Origin: Cryptomeria japonica
Lineage: Eukaryota; Streptophyta; Pinopsida; Cupressales; Cupressaceae
Direction: 5' to 3'
Length of the DNA: 64,000 bases
NCBI RefSeq assembly: GCF_030272615.1
Contig: NC_081412.1
Coordinates: 103,654,796 to 103,718,795 of the forward strand
Shown here: piece after piece, positions 48,117 to 57,795 of the stretch
Position numbering within the stretch: position 1 is the stretch's first letter
How the letters are laid out: every line of letters begins with the position of its first letter
Program-made: the position numbers and the translations under genes
The notes under the pieces: generated by a model
The model's database searches: none
Seen by the model: only the letters and a program-made list of their open reading frames with translations
Told to the model about the DNA's origin: nothing

Positions 48117-49229
48117 TTAATTTTTTGTCAGTACAAAAATTCTCCATTCTACCAGTGGAGCTACAAGTGCAGTTACCGATGTAGTTGCATCTCCACTTGC
48201 TTCTTCAAATTTTCTAACCCATCTCTTGGGGTGATCTTGTTGTATTTCATCTACCTTATGTTTTTCTTTCTCATTTGTTTTATCATTTCTAACCGATGCA
48301 ATCTTGCTTCTACAGTACTTAGAAATATGACCTATTTTGTTGCATGCATAACATGTAACATTGTTCTTTTGAATTGCTTTGACATATCTAGTGTCATTCC
48401 TTGACCTACATTGATTAGCCAAATGACCAAACTTTCAAAATGCATGGTATTTAACATTAATTCTGCAATCTTGTGACTTATTACCATATTTCTTGCAATT
48501 TGTACATTGACCAGGAATTGAATTGTAGTTTTGATTTGCTCTATTTCTACATTATCTAACCATATGCCCAAATTTATAAACAAAGCATCTACCATTAAAT
48601 TTGTAAGCATTAGATTGCCTTACCGGTTTCCTCTGGTCTGATGAGTTCTGCATACCAATTGTCTGATCTTCATTTGCAGTACTAGAGCTTTCACCTTGTA
48701 CAAATCCAAGCTCTCTAAAATTTTCACTCTGCCTTTGTCTTTTCAATAAATCATCCAACTGTGCAGAACTAATCCTAAATTTTTCTTTATACTCACTTGC
48801 AGTAGTCAGATCGTCTCTCAGAGTTGTTATTTGTCTTTCAAGCTCTTGTTAATTATTTTAGGAGTGTACCAAATCAGTTCTCAATAGATTATTCTCATGA
48901 GTCAATCTGCCACAATCTTCAAATTTGTTCTTCAGAGATATAGCAACATTTTCTTCCTTCTTCTTCTTGTCCTTGATATCTTTTGATAACCTCATAGTTA
49001 GGTCTTCCATTTCATTCTTCATGAGCATGTTTGCTTGACTTAGTTTCTGACATTGTTCTTTAAGTGCATTTTTCTCTTCACCATCCTGGTTTTGCAAAAG
49101 TTTCTTCCTCTTAGCTTGAGCTGATGATAACCTTTCTTGCAGAACAAGAATGAATTCATTAGCAGAATTCAATTCATCTTGTAGTTTTAAGTTTTTCATC
49201 CTTTCAACATCATAATCCTCAAGTGCCAT
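48117..49229 (-). pseudogene. ORF1 of unit B2, Gag-like coiled-coil CCHC protein
   Basis: One frame from MALEDYD at 49229 to LTKN-stop at 48117, about 370 codons with three or four stops. Coiled coil to about 48860, then knuckles: CFVYKFGH (second Cys lost), CTNCKKYGNKSQDC (His lost), a third with stop, and CYACNKIGHISKYC intact. The first and second defects are shared with B1. The 24-nt lack of MAMEKKLE relative to B1 lies between ATGGC direct repeats. The intact C-terminus shows what E1 interrupted in B1. Confidence 0.8.
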
Positions 49230-49303
49230 ATTCTATTATTCCTGTTTCAAGATCTTCCTCAAGTTGTTAAACTTCCTTCGAGGTACCTAGCTCTAATACC
49301 AAT
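49230..49303 (-). other. Primer site and leader, unit B2
   Basis: Minus strand ATTGGTATTAGAGCTAGG abuts LTR c, followed by AACTTGAGGAAGATCTTG, a diverged leader block. Confidence 0.82.
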
Positions 49304-50144
49304 TGTTGGAATCCAAGAACTCTGAGATGGGGGGGTGAATCAATGTTCTATAGGTAATATAAGATTTTAAACTTTTATAACATACACATATAAACCGATA
49401 AATGAAGAAACATATAACATGAAGTAAATAAACTAGCCACATGAATGAACACCATAACACACACAAATTATACATGGGAAACCTCAAAGAGGAAAAACCA
49501 TGGTGGGATTTGTGACCCACAATATCAATTCATTGGCCATATGAAAGATATTACATAGCATGGGGGTCTACACATGCAGGAAGGCACACTGCTCAACACA
49601 AAAGAGTTTCACTGACTACAAGCTTCTACTAAAATAAAATAGTACTGGTGAACTCACAAAATGCATCAGCAATGCCAAAAAGTGTTTTGGTTATAGCTCT
49701 ATTTTGTACCGGTTCATAAACCCTGAATCATTCTGTCGGTATCACGTTTCCTCCAAGAATGCTTTACAAACCATCTACTGATCATAGCATGATATTACAT
49801 TCGCATTACACAGTTCTTCTACCTTTTTCATATGCATTGTCCTATTACCTTGTCATATGTCAAAATGACCTAACAGACTGACTTATATACCCTTTACAAA
49901 CAATATGCCTTATGTCAGCCTACAATACAAAAGATATTCAATGTTGGCCCTTATATAATAATTATTAAATGATTTTACAAATAAAACCTTTCGAATCCAA
50001 ACTGATGTCGGCTTCACTAAAGTGCTGGATGTCAATGTCGATGATGACCCTAAATATTCCAATGCTGGTATCTGCCGGTGGATTAAATAGAATCTTGTTG
50101 CCATCAATGGCAACATATGATTCAATGAGTGTCAATAGCCAATA
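49304..50144 (-). mobile_element. B LTR c (5' LTR of unit B2)
   Basis: 841 bp, 81 bp shorter than a and b; one deletion near 49798 lies between TTCGCAT repeats still visible in LTR b. It ends GCCAATA at 50144 and is followed by GTGAT. Confidence 0.9.
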
Positions 50145-50825
50145 GTGATAAGCGGTGTTGGCTCGACTTCTAGATGGCTTTCGAGATATTCATGGTTATC
50201 TTGTTCGTGTTCCTGTTGATCGGTGGTGTTGGATTTGGATCCGAACCTAATGCTATCATATTCAGCTAGGTTATGGACCAATTTATATAACGTATTGGTG
50301 TATGATCTTGATGCATTACTAGTTGGATCTATTTATGGGATTATGTTGTTTTCGTCTTAGGTTGACTTGGTTGATAATTGGATTGCGGGTTTATGTTATG
50401 AATTTATTGTATTATCTTTTACGTGGCCAACCTAATTGTTTATGTCTCGGATTGGTATAAATATGATGTAAGATCTCTTTGTACATCATAAGGATATTCC
50501 TGGGTTTTTTGGGGTATAGGATTATATGTGTGCAGATAAGGTTGTAATCATATGCAGAGGTTTTTGTCGATCATAGGTGATCGAATTGGGTTGGTGAAAG
50601 AGGTTTAATACCTCTAGTCTTGAGCTTAACTGGAACTATATTTAGGCATAGGAGATGCTATTGTTGTAGTTCACTCTTCTTTCTGGATTGTAATTTGGAT
50701 TTATTTTGTATTGAATGAGGCTCCTTTTGTGATAAGAAGTGTTATCTAGGTTGTTGGCCTTCCTGCATGTCTAGACCCCTTTTTTTTGTAATCACATACT
50801 TACTACAGCAATATTATTTGACTGT
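50145..50825 (+). mobile_element. C 5' LTR, second piece
   Basis: It resumes the C LTR at AAGCGGTGTTGGCTCGACTT, matching 54680 onward of the 3' LTR, and runs to the hairpin GTGGG, where the inverted-repeat insertion enters. Confidence 0.88.
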
Positions 50826-52041
50826 GGGGTCAGTGGAAGAAGATGAGTCCACTTTTTGGGCAAAAAGTGGAAGTGTTTTCCCTGATTTTCAGATTTTGTC
50901 TCATTTGAGCTTAAATTTTGAAACACTTAGAGATTGAATCTTGGAAAAAAGTCAGCAATATAAAAGATAGCCCTCTGAGTGTACTTTCCAAATATGTAAT
51001 TTATTTTAATACCCACATAATAAAAAATAAATTTTTGAATGGATTTATAAAAACTATGTTTTAAAAATGCCTATTTTAGGACCACACCATGCATGTGTAT
51101 GACCCACACTTTTTGACACAATTAAAAATATTTTCTCAAACCGTTTTCAGAAATGGTTTGTAACACACTGAAGATTGATGAGCATATTTTTATGAATTTT
51201 TTTCAAAATACATTTTTTTAATTAATTTTTTAATGACCATAATAATCTTTTTAAAAATTTGACGTGTACAGCCCACATAATTTGACGTAAACTTAACATT
51301 TTTTGAATTTTTTTTTTAAATAGAAAATAATTTTGTGTAGATTGATGACATATAATTTTTTTTTCAAAATTAATTAAAATAAAAAAGTTATTAAATTAAC
51401 AAAATTAGTTATTATTTCAAGTTTATGTACCCAATTTAGTATAAATTAGATGAAAAATAGTTAAAATAATCAATTTTTAAATAAATTTACATATTTAGAA
51501 TCTAGTCACTATAATCTGAAATAAGTTTTAATTTCGTATAAAAATTCTCTAATTAGAGGCACGTAAACTATTTCAGAAGTTCATGTTTGTGCTTTCAGTC
51601 ATGGAGATTTGAATTTGCAAGTCCATGTCTCAAGTGTGGCCATCCTAGGCCTATCTTGGACCTAATCCTGAGGCAAGTAGCAGGTTGTGGAATCAACTTC
51701 CACAAAATGGGCCCATCTTTTGAAAATGGGGGCCCGTTCCTAAAATTACTATTATTGTCCAAAAATCACAAAATGTGCCCAAAAAAAAGGGTAAAATCGG
51801 ATTTAAAAACGAGGGACCTTTTTTTAAAAATGGGACCCCATTTCTTTTTCAAATGGGCCCCTGTTTGAGAACAAAATGGGGGCCCATTTAGTTTTGCTTC
51901 AGGCCCCCGTTATTTTTTTCCTCAGAGGCCCAAAGCAAATACAGGTCCCCGTTCTTTGAAAACGGACCCCCATTTCTAAGAGCACGTTTTCCAATGCATG
52001 AACTTCCACCAATTTGTGACTCATTACCTTGCACTTACCCC
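50826..52041. mobile_element. 1.2-kb non-coding insertion with terminal inverted repeats
   Basis: The left end GGGGTCAGTGGAAGAAGATG and the reverse complement of the right end GGGGTAAGTGCAAGGTAATG match at most positions over about 25 bp. The LTR sequence it splits is intact in the 3' C copy. The target duplication is short and ambiguous because of G/C runs: GT if the element starts with GGGG, up to GTGG otherwise. No transposase frame is visible, so it is a non-autonomous DNA element. I do not recognise the superfamily. Confidence 0.75.
51700..51985. repeat. Degenerate GGGGCCC-type repeats inside the insertion
   Basis: At least eight short blocks such as AAATGGGCCCATC, GGGGGCCCGTTC, GGGCCCCTGTTT, GGGGGCCCATTT and AGGCCCCCGTTA alternate with A/T-rich spacers, mostly 25-40 bp apart. 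Confidence 0.65.
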
Positions 52042-52270
52042 GTGGATAGGCTTCCCACTGTCATTTTTCCCTTTATCGGGTTTTCCACGTATAAATCTTG
52101 GTGTTCTCTTTTGTGGATGGTTGGTAAATGTTCTGTGGATTATATTTGTGCTTAACTATTATATTTGCTATTTCGGTAATAAGATTTTAATGCTTAAAGT
52201 TCTATAATCTGTTAACAACTAATTCACCCCTCCCTCTCATTTGTTCACCAATTATCTGAGTTGTCTAACA
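52042..52270 (+). mobile_element. C 5' LTR, last piece
   Basis: Starts GTGGATAGGCTTCCCAC, continues as the 3' LTR does, has the C-tract near 52226 and ends AACA at 52270 before the primer site. Confidence 0.9.
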
Positions 52271-52271
52271 A

Positions 52272-52326
52272 TTGGTATCAAAGCTTGGTCCTCTCTATAG
52301 AAGCTTAACCACTTGAGGAAGATCCT
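52272..52326 (+). other. Primer site and leader of element C
   Basis: TTGGTATCAAAGCTTGGTCC then ACCACTTGAGGAAGATCCTA just before the gag start. The second block recurs in B and E. Confidence 0.9.
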
Positions 52327-53170
52327 ATGGCATCTAATAGTTCAAGTTCATCAAATTCATCTGCAATTGTTTTCTGGAGGGAAATTCCTAGGCTTGATGG
52401 AACAAATTACAGAGTATGGAAGATTAAAATGGAGACTCATCTGAGATGTCTTGGCAAGGAGATTTGGGAGATCACTGAAAAGGATATATACCTCATAATC
52501 TGGCTTCTCGCAATCCTCCTCTAGAAGGCTTGGATAAGGACATTGAAAATGATTGTAGAGCTAGAAAAGCCCTTTTGTGTGCACTTTCTGATTAGCAAGT
52601 TATGGGACTAACCGACAAATCAACTGCAAAGGATATATGGGATAAATTGGAGAGTATGAATGAAGGTGACCCTACTATTAAAATTGCTAAACTTGATGGT
52701 TACCGTGTACAATATAAGAACCCAAAGATGGAAGAAGATGAAAGGATTACTGCTTTTATGGAGAGAGATTGAAATTATTCTGAGAATTTAGTGTTGTGGT
52801 GGATCTCTGAGTGAAGATGAAATAGTTTCTAAATTATTGAGAGCTTTTCCATCAGCTTATAAGATGAACGCTACTACAATTAATGAGCTGAGAACAATTG
52901 CAAACACCTATGTTGATAGGGATACGTTGGTTGGGAAGTTATCTACTTTTGAGCTCGGGGAATTTGGTTCCTCTAGAGTTGCAAAATATGAACCTGCTTT
53001 TCATGCATCTACATCATCTATCAGAAAGAAAGATTGGAAAGCCTTATATGCTAAGGAACTAGAGGAAATGAAGAAAGAAGATGAAGAGTTTGAGCAACTT
53101 GAAGCCCTATTTTCTAGAAGAGTACCTAAAAGTCTGGCAGGAAGTAAGTATGAAGGAAAATTAAAGGCAT
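52327..53170 (+). pseudogene. Copia Gag relic of element C
   Basis: Starts MASNSSSSSNSS at 52327, directly after the leader block. IPRLDGTNYRVWKIKMETHL is the copia Gag N-terminal signature. A frameshift near 52495 and stops follow, but the other frames give KALLCALSD, DKSTAKDIWDKLESMNEGD, IAKLDGYRVQY and then the open 52837-53196 (AFPSAYKMNATTINELRTI). The match ends just before where the CCHC knuckle should be: at about 53165 the sequence jumps into reverse transcriptase. Confidence 0.82.
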
Positions 53171-53960
53171 TTTTATCTATCAAACTAAGTATCTAAGGGA
53201 ATTGTTGAAGAAGTTTGGTATGGATAATTCCAAACTGGTAAGTACTCCTATGGTGACAACTCATAAATTATCTATCAAGGATACATGTACACTGGTAAAT
53301 TTGACAAGGTATAAGTCTACGATTGTTGGCTTGTTTTATCTAACTCGGACTAGACCAGATATTATGAATGCAGTGAGCATTGTTTCAAGATATCAAAGTA
53401 ATCCTAAAGAAAATCATGAATGTGCAGTAAAGAGGATATTTTGGTATTTGCAAGGAACAACAAAATATGGCTTATCATATTCTAGAGATGATTACTTCAC
53501 TTTATGTGAATATATAGATTTAGATTGGGTAGGAGATATTGATGACAAGAAGATCACTTCTGGTGAAGCTTTCTTTCTTGGAAATAAACTAGTTTCATGG
53601 ATCAGCAAAAAACAGTAATGCATTTCTTTATCTACTGTAGAAGCTGAGTATGTTGCAGCAACAACTAATTGCACTCAAGTCTTGTGGATGAAGCAAATGT
53701 TGAAGGATATCAAGGTAAATTGTAGTGAACTAGTAGTTATTTATTGTGATAACTCTACAGCCATTGAAATGTCTATGAATATGGTATTTGACTCTAAAAA
53801 TAAGCACATGTCAATAAAGTATAACTTTCTGAAGGACAAGGTGGAAGAAAAGGAAGTCAAATTGGTTTATGTGAACACTTAAGAGAAGATTGCAGATATA
53901 TTCACTAAACCATTGTCTAAGGAATCATTTGAGTAATTGAGAGACAGGTTAGGGGTTTCT
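53171..53960 (+). pseudogene. RT C-terminus and RNase H of element C
   Basis: QTKYLRELLKKFGMD is the RT connection; then TRPDIMNAVSIVSRY, YLQGTTKYGLSY, and RNase H with acidic residues in DLDWVGD, EAEYVAAT and YCDNSTA, ending ADIFTKPLSKESF near 53930. Stops at 53617 and 53880 break it. CCHC, protease, integrase and the RT catalytic core are all deleted, so this copy depends on a partner. The region runs to the polypurine tracts. Confidence 0.85.
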
Positions 53961-54137
53961 GCCCCTCTGACAGAGACTTGATTGATGCATTTTGGTATCA
54001 GATCGACACGGATTATTAGAGATACTATTCATTCCGGCTTTGATGAGTGGTGCTACTACTCAAGGGGAGTAGTCAACTTTGAGATTCAGAGGTTTATATT
54101 CTTGCTTTGATATTTTTTCATATTTCTAGCATTGATG

Positions 54138-54325
54138 TCAAAGGGGGAGAGAGAGTGATGTGAAAAATAAATTCAGAACTTTGTAGAGATATTATTCACA
54201 GGGGGAGAGTTATTGATATTTAGAAGATTGTTGGTTGTCTTCCATAGGGGGAGACTTGTTTGGCATTTCTTGGTACTTAGATTTTTTTCACATCTAGTGT
54301 TGCCATCAATGCCAAAGGGGGAGAT
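54138..54325 (+). other. Multiple polypurine tracts of element C
   Basis: AAGGGGGAGA-type tracts at 54141, 54201, 54246 and 54314-54324; the last abuts the 3' LTR. The first and last are preceded by CATTGATGTC/CATCAATGCC, the motif seen before the tracts of B, E and D. Confidence 0.88.
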
Positions 54326-55584
54326 TGTTGGCAATATGGATGAATTGATTATGTGTTGCATTGATGTTTTGTTATTGATGTCAACACTAGCTATCATGGT
54401 TGGTTATCGACAGACATGTTTTGGTTACCGACAAACAAGTTTTGGTTATAGATAGAAGATCTAGTGTTACTGGTAGAAGGGACTATCTGTTGGACACTTC
54501 CAACATGTTTGGATCAATGAATTATGATTGATTTTATGTGTTACATGCTTCTGGAGCATGTTTTGGTCAGTTGGTATTGACTTGGTGATCGGATGCTATC
54601 ATGCACTCTTGTAAACCCTTACTAGCATGGGTTTAAGGTTTTACCGACAGAGCTTTTATTGAGAATCTTGGACATGATGCGTAAGTGGTGTTGGTGCGGC
54701 TTCTAGATGGATTTCAGGATGCTAAAGATATTCTTTGATCATGCCTCAACTAATTGAAGACATCCCTTTGGCATGGTAGACCCATATTAGGTCCGGTACC
54801 TATCTAGGTTGTGGACCGATATCATGTTAACGTGTTCTCTACATGTTACCAGGATGATTTATGGATTGGTTATTGTTGTTTTTTTCTCAAGCTGACATGG
54901 CATATCATTATAATATGGATGTATGTAATGATCTTATTGTAATATCTTTTAGGTGGCTGACCTAATTGGTATAGGCCTTAGGGTTGGTATAAATTGATGT
55001 AAGATCTCATTATAGATCATGGTATGGGAGTGGAAATGTAATATCATATGTGAAGGAGATTTGATCGATCATAGGTGATCGAATTGGGTTTAAAGATGAG
55101 GTCAAAGGCCTCTGGTATTGAGCTTAATCGGGACTATAATCAGGCATGGTAGATGCTATCTCTGGCAGTTCATTCTTTGGGTTATTGTCCAATTATCTCG
55201 AGGTGGTTATAACCTCTCTGTAGTTAGTGAGATTCTTTTGTAATGAGCAGTACGCTCTAGGTAGTGTGCCTTCCTACATGTGTAGGTCCCTCATTGTATC
55301 GTATATTTTTTGCAGAAGTATCATCTGATTGTGGGTAGGCTTCCCACCATGGTTTTTCCCCTTCTAGGTTTTCCACATACAAATCATGGTGTTATGTGGT
55401 ATGGTTGCATTGTGTTGACTATCCGTTTTATTGTTAAGTTGTATTATTTACCGGTATTTGTTTTTTCTATTCCAGTACTTAATGTTTATATGCTCCATTT
55501 AAAGGTTATTAAGTGGTTTGATTGATATAATTTGTTAACAACTGATTCACACCCCCTCTTAGTTGTTCACCGGTTATCCTAACA
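54326..55584 (+). mobile_element. 3' LTR of element C
   Basis: 1259 bp, TGTTGGCAATATGG...TATCCTAACA. It contains the hairpin GTGGGTAGGCTTCCCAC at 55331-55347 and the C-tract near 55551. It is the only unbroken C LTR here and serves as reference for the fragments. Confidence 0.92.
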
Positions 55585-55920
55585 CTGCATAGTCGTGACG
55601 AGGAATCACATGACCAGGAGGGAGTAAGTACGTCAGTGGGGGCAGGTAGCACTCGAACCAGAAAATGTAGCGACGACGCGGGAGGACAACTCAATTGTGG
55701 GGGGACCAGGCGAGGGTCAGTGACCAAAGCACGAGTCACGTAGAGCAGTAGCAGATGGTGGCATAGGGTATAGCATGGATGCCAGTGGAGGGGCCAAAGT
55801 GGTACACGAACGGGTTGGAAGGATGTGTAGATAGGGTGATGGGGCCCATGAGATAAACCTGCAGATTTCGCAGGGACAGTACGGCTATGGCGGGGGGGAG
55901 GGGGGGGACCCCCTTAAAAT
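55585..55920. other. GC- and CpG-rich patch, no gene recognised
   Basis: More than fifteen CpG in about 335 bp, against very few in surrounding DNA. A minus-strand open frame (55739-55509) runs from it into the C LTR and has no motif. The patch ends in G-runs followed by CCCCC near 55891-55914. Confidence 0.55.
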
Positions 55921-55928
55921 AATTTTTT

Positions 55929-55930
<2 letters not shown>

Positions 55931-55969
<39 letters not shown>
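55931..55969. repeat. AT microsatellite
   Basis: About 19 AT units directly after a T-run. Confidence 0.97.
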
Positions 55970-55973
<4 letters not shown>

Positions 55974-56288
55974 ACCTTTTATAATATAAAAAAGGACTCA
56001 AAAAATAAAATTTACAAATTTAATAAAATTCACAGAAAAATCTGATTAATTTTTTTTTTTATTAAAATAAATTCGTACCACCTAGCCTTATAGGCTAATT
56101 TTTTCCTCCAAAACTGATTTTCACCAAAATAGGCCGATTTTATAGTCAATTTTCATGGAATTGGCCTTCTGGAATCAACAGTGATGTCCAAACCACCATA
56201 GGATGCCTCCCAAAATAGCAGCTCCCCAAATCCAAAATTGAAGCCTCCAAAATGACTAATCAATGAAGCCCTATAGGCTCTGATACCA
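55970..56288 (-). mobile_element. Leader of copia element L, with primer site
   Basis: Minus strand TGGTATCAGAGCCTATAGGG at 56288-56269 is a canonical tRNA-iMet primer site beside LTR L. The following leader has no clear gag and is cut off at the AT repeat. Confidence 0.7.
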
Positions 56289-56769
56289 TGTGAGATTTTT
56301 CCAAGATTAAGAGCTCAATGAAAAGTACAATAGAAAGACAAAATATTGATAGGAATAAACAGTATTCTATCAAGAGAAAATACTGATCAACTGGATCATC
56401 ATTCAATCAATCAATTGTTACACACAATGAATATGCGCCTTCTTATATAGGCAAGGCCATATGTATATGTGAGCACACAAAAATGAAATGTGGCTCAATG
56501 AGAAACAAGGGTAGGTAGGAGAAATAATATAATATTACACATGAGCTGGATCACCCACCAAAGGTGAAATTATCACTCCATAATAAGTGGATATGATAGA
56601 GTAATAGCAAGATCACACCATAAAAGGTGGAAATTCTCCTACACACACTATCCCAATGTGGCACAAATACCCAAGTGTCTTATACCCAAACTACTATGAT
56701 ATGCATGTACCTAAGTAAAATTAAGTAAGGTGTAATAATATCCAACATGGATAAATAATTACACCAACA
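56289..56769 (-). mobile_element. 5' LTR of copia element L
   Basis: 481 bp; on the minus strand TGTTGGTGTAATTATTT...AAATCTCACA. The adjacent primer site shows that it is a 5' LTR. Different family from B-K: no C-tract and no GTGGG hairpin. Confidence 0.85.
56442..56449 (-). promoter_or_regulatory. TATA box of LTR L
   Basis: Minus strand reads CCTATATAAGAAGGCGC, a strong TATA motif about 150 bp before the LTR end, the usual place for the LTR promoter. Confidence 0.65.
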
Positions 56770-57016
56770 ATAAGGACTAAATACTTAAAAAAATAAAACT
56801 TCTAAATGAACATTTGACCCCCAAAAGCTAATGTAAAATTGGGTTTTTATCAATATTTGATAGATGCAAATGAAACTTCATTGCAAGTATGATTTAGAAG
56901 GAGAGAGGTTCTATCCAAGAAATTTTGATCTAAGAGCATTTGATCTTATTTTCTTCGATTAATTACTTCAAATGAGACCTCTTAAAGCTTAAATCATTAT
57001 ATTTTCTAAAAAATGT
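56770..57016. other. No recognisable feature
   Basis: AT-rich sequence between LTR L and the RNase H relic of M; part of it may be decayed M pol. Confidence 0.45.
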
Positions 57017-57571
57017 ATGATTTCAGCAAAAATCAGGATGTACCCAAAAGTGGGAACCAACATTGTGAGTTCACTTGGTAATTTGGTTGGGGACATGATT
57101 TCCCTTGATATTCATGGTTATGTGGATTCAAATTGGGCAAGTGATATTGATATAAAAAGATCCACTAGTGCTTATGTGTTTACTTTATTTGGTGGTGCAA
57201 TTAGTTGGACTAGTAATCGATAGAGTATGGTTGATTTGTCCACTACAAAAGTAGAGTATATGACACCTATTCATGCTTGTAAAGAAGCCATTTGGCTTAA
57301 GATACTAAGTTCAAATATTGGAATAAAACAAGGAGTGGTGATAGTTTATTGTGACAGTCAAAGTGTGATTTGCCTAGCTAAGAACCCAAAACTTCATGCC
57401 TAGCCCAAACACATTGATGTTCAATATCAATTTGTCAGAGATATGGTTGAAGATAGCAGGGTGAAGATGGTTAAGGTAGAAAATTTGATGAATGTTGTAA
57501 ATTCTTTAACTAAGGCTATGAGCACAAAGAGTTGTTCAGAGTCTATGGGCCTTATGGCCTCTAGCAATTAA
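57017..57571 (+). pseudogene. Copia RNase H relic (element M)
   Basis: The plus strand reads GYVDSNWASDIDIKRSTSAY, GGAISWTSNR, a stop, then TTKVEYM, YCDSQSVICLAKN, a stop, then KHIDVQYQFVRDMV and a C-terminal tail to 57571. This is the C-terminus of copia pol. Two internal stops (57222 and 57403) are in the same frame. It ends 55 bp before an LTR start, as expected. Confidence 0.85.
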
Positions 57572-57625
57572 TTTACTGTGTTGATACTCCCTTTGTTCTT
57601 GCAAGGTGTTCGACAAGTGGGAGAA

Positions 57626-57795
57626 TACTGGGAAAATGGTGTGTCAATCTTACATTTACACAAGGTTACTATTTATACTAAGCTTTCATTTGAGCATAGA
57701 ATGGTGTGAAATTATCCAAGAAGATTATGGTTAGTTAGGTAAGAATGTTGGTAAAGTTTAATTGCACGATCATAGCCAATTTTTGGTGAACACAA
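57626..57795 (+). mobile_element. 3' LTR start of element M, interrupted
   Basis: AAGTGGGAGAA at 57615-57625 is a polypurine tract; TACTGGGAAAATGG follows as a decayed TGTTGGG LTR start. It is broken at 57796 by the LTR of element D. Confidence 0.65.

Larger units (their letters stand above)
30907..50149 (-). mobile_element. B tandem array: LTR-internal-LTR-internal-LTR
   Basis: Three B LTRs (30912-31833, 43450-44371, 49304-50144) alternate with two internal regions, all minus strand. The array sits in the C LTR between perfect GTGAT copies at 30907-30911 and 50145-50149. LTR a, its polypurine tract, and ORF2 with its four stops all recur at a constant offset of 12538 in the second unit. After removing E1 and its target duplication (6660 bp) the two units differ by exactly 24 bp, fully explained by one deletion in ORF1. 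This fits unequal recombination between LTRs of one insertion. Confidence 0.9.
30592..55584 (+). mobile_element. Copia element C, internally deleted, host of nested insertions
   Basis: Both LTRs belong to one family. The 5' LTR lies in three pieces (30592-30911, 50145-50825, 52042-52270) and the 3' LTR is 54326-55584. Removing the B array and the inverted-repeat insertion restores an LTR of about 1.22 kb against 1.26 kb for the 3' copy. The interior is only 2.06 kb: gag joined to the end of RT plus RNase H. Multiple AAAGGGGGAGA tracts mark it as Sirevirus-type. The outer flanks (ATATT at 30587, CTGCA at 55585) do not match, so the ends may derive from recombination or deletion. Confidence 0.82.

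Noticed and set aside
53140-53200. Gag-RT joined frame as a new fusion protein in C
   Set aside because: The two parts are in different frames and both carry stops; it is a deletion junction, not a fusion gene.
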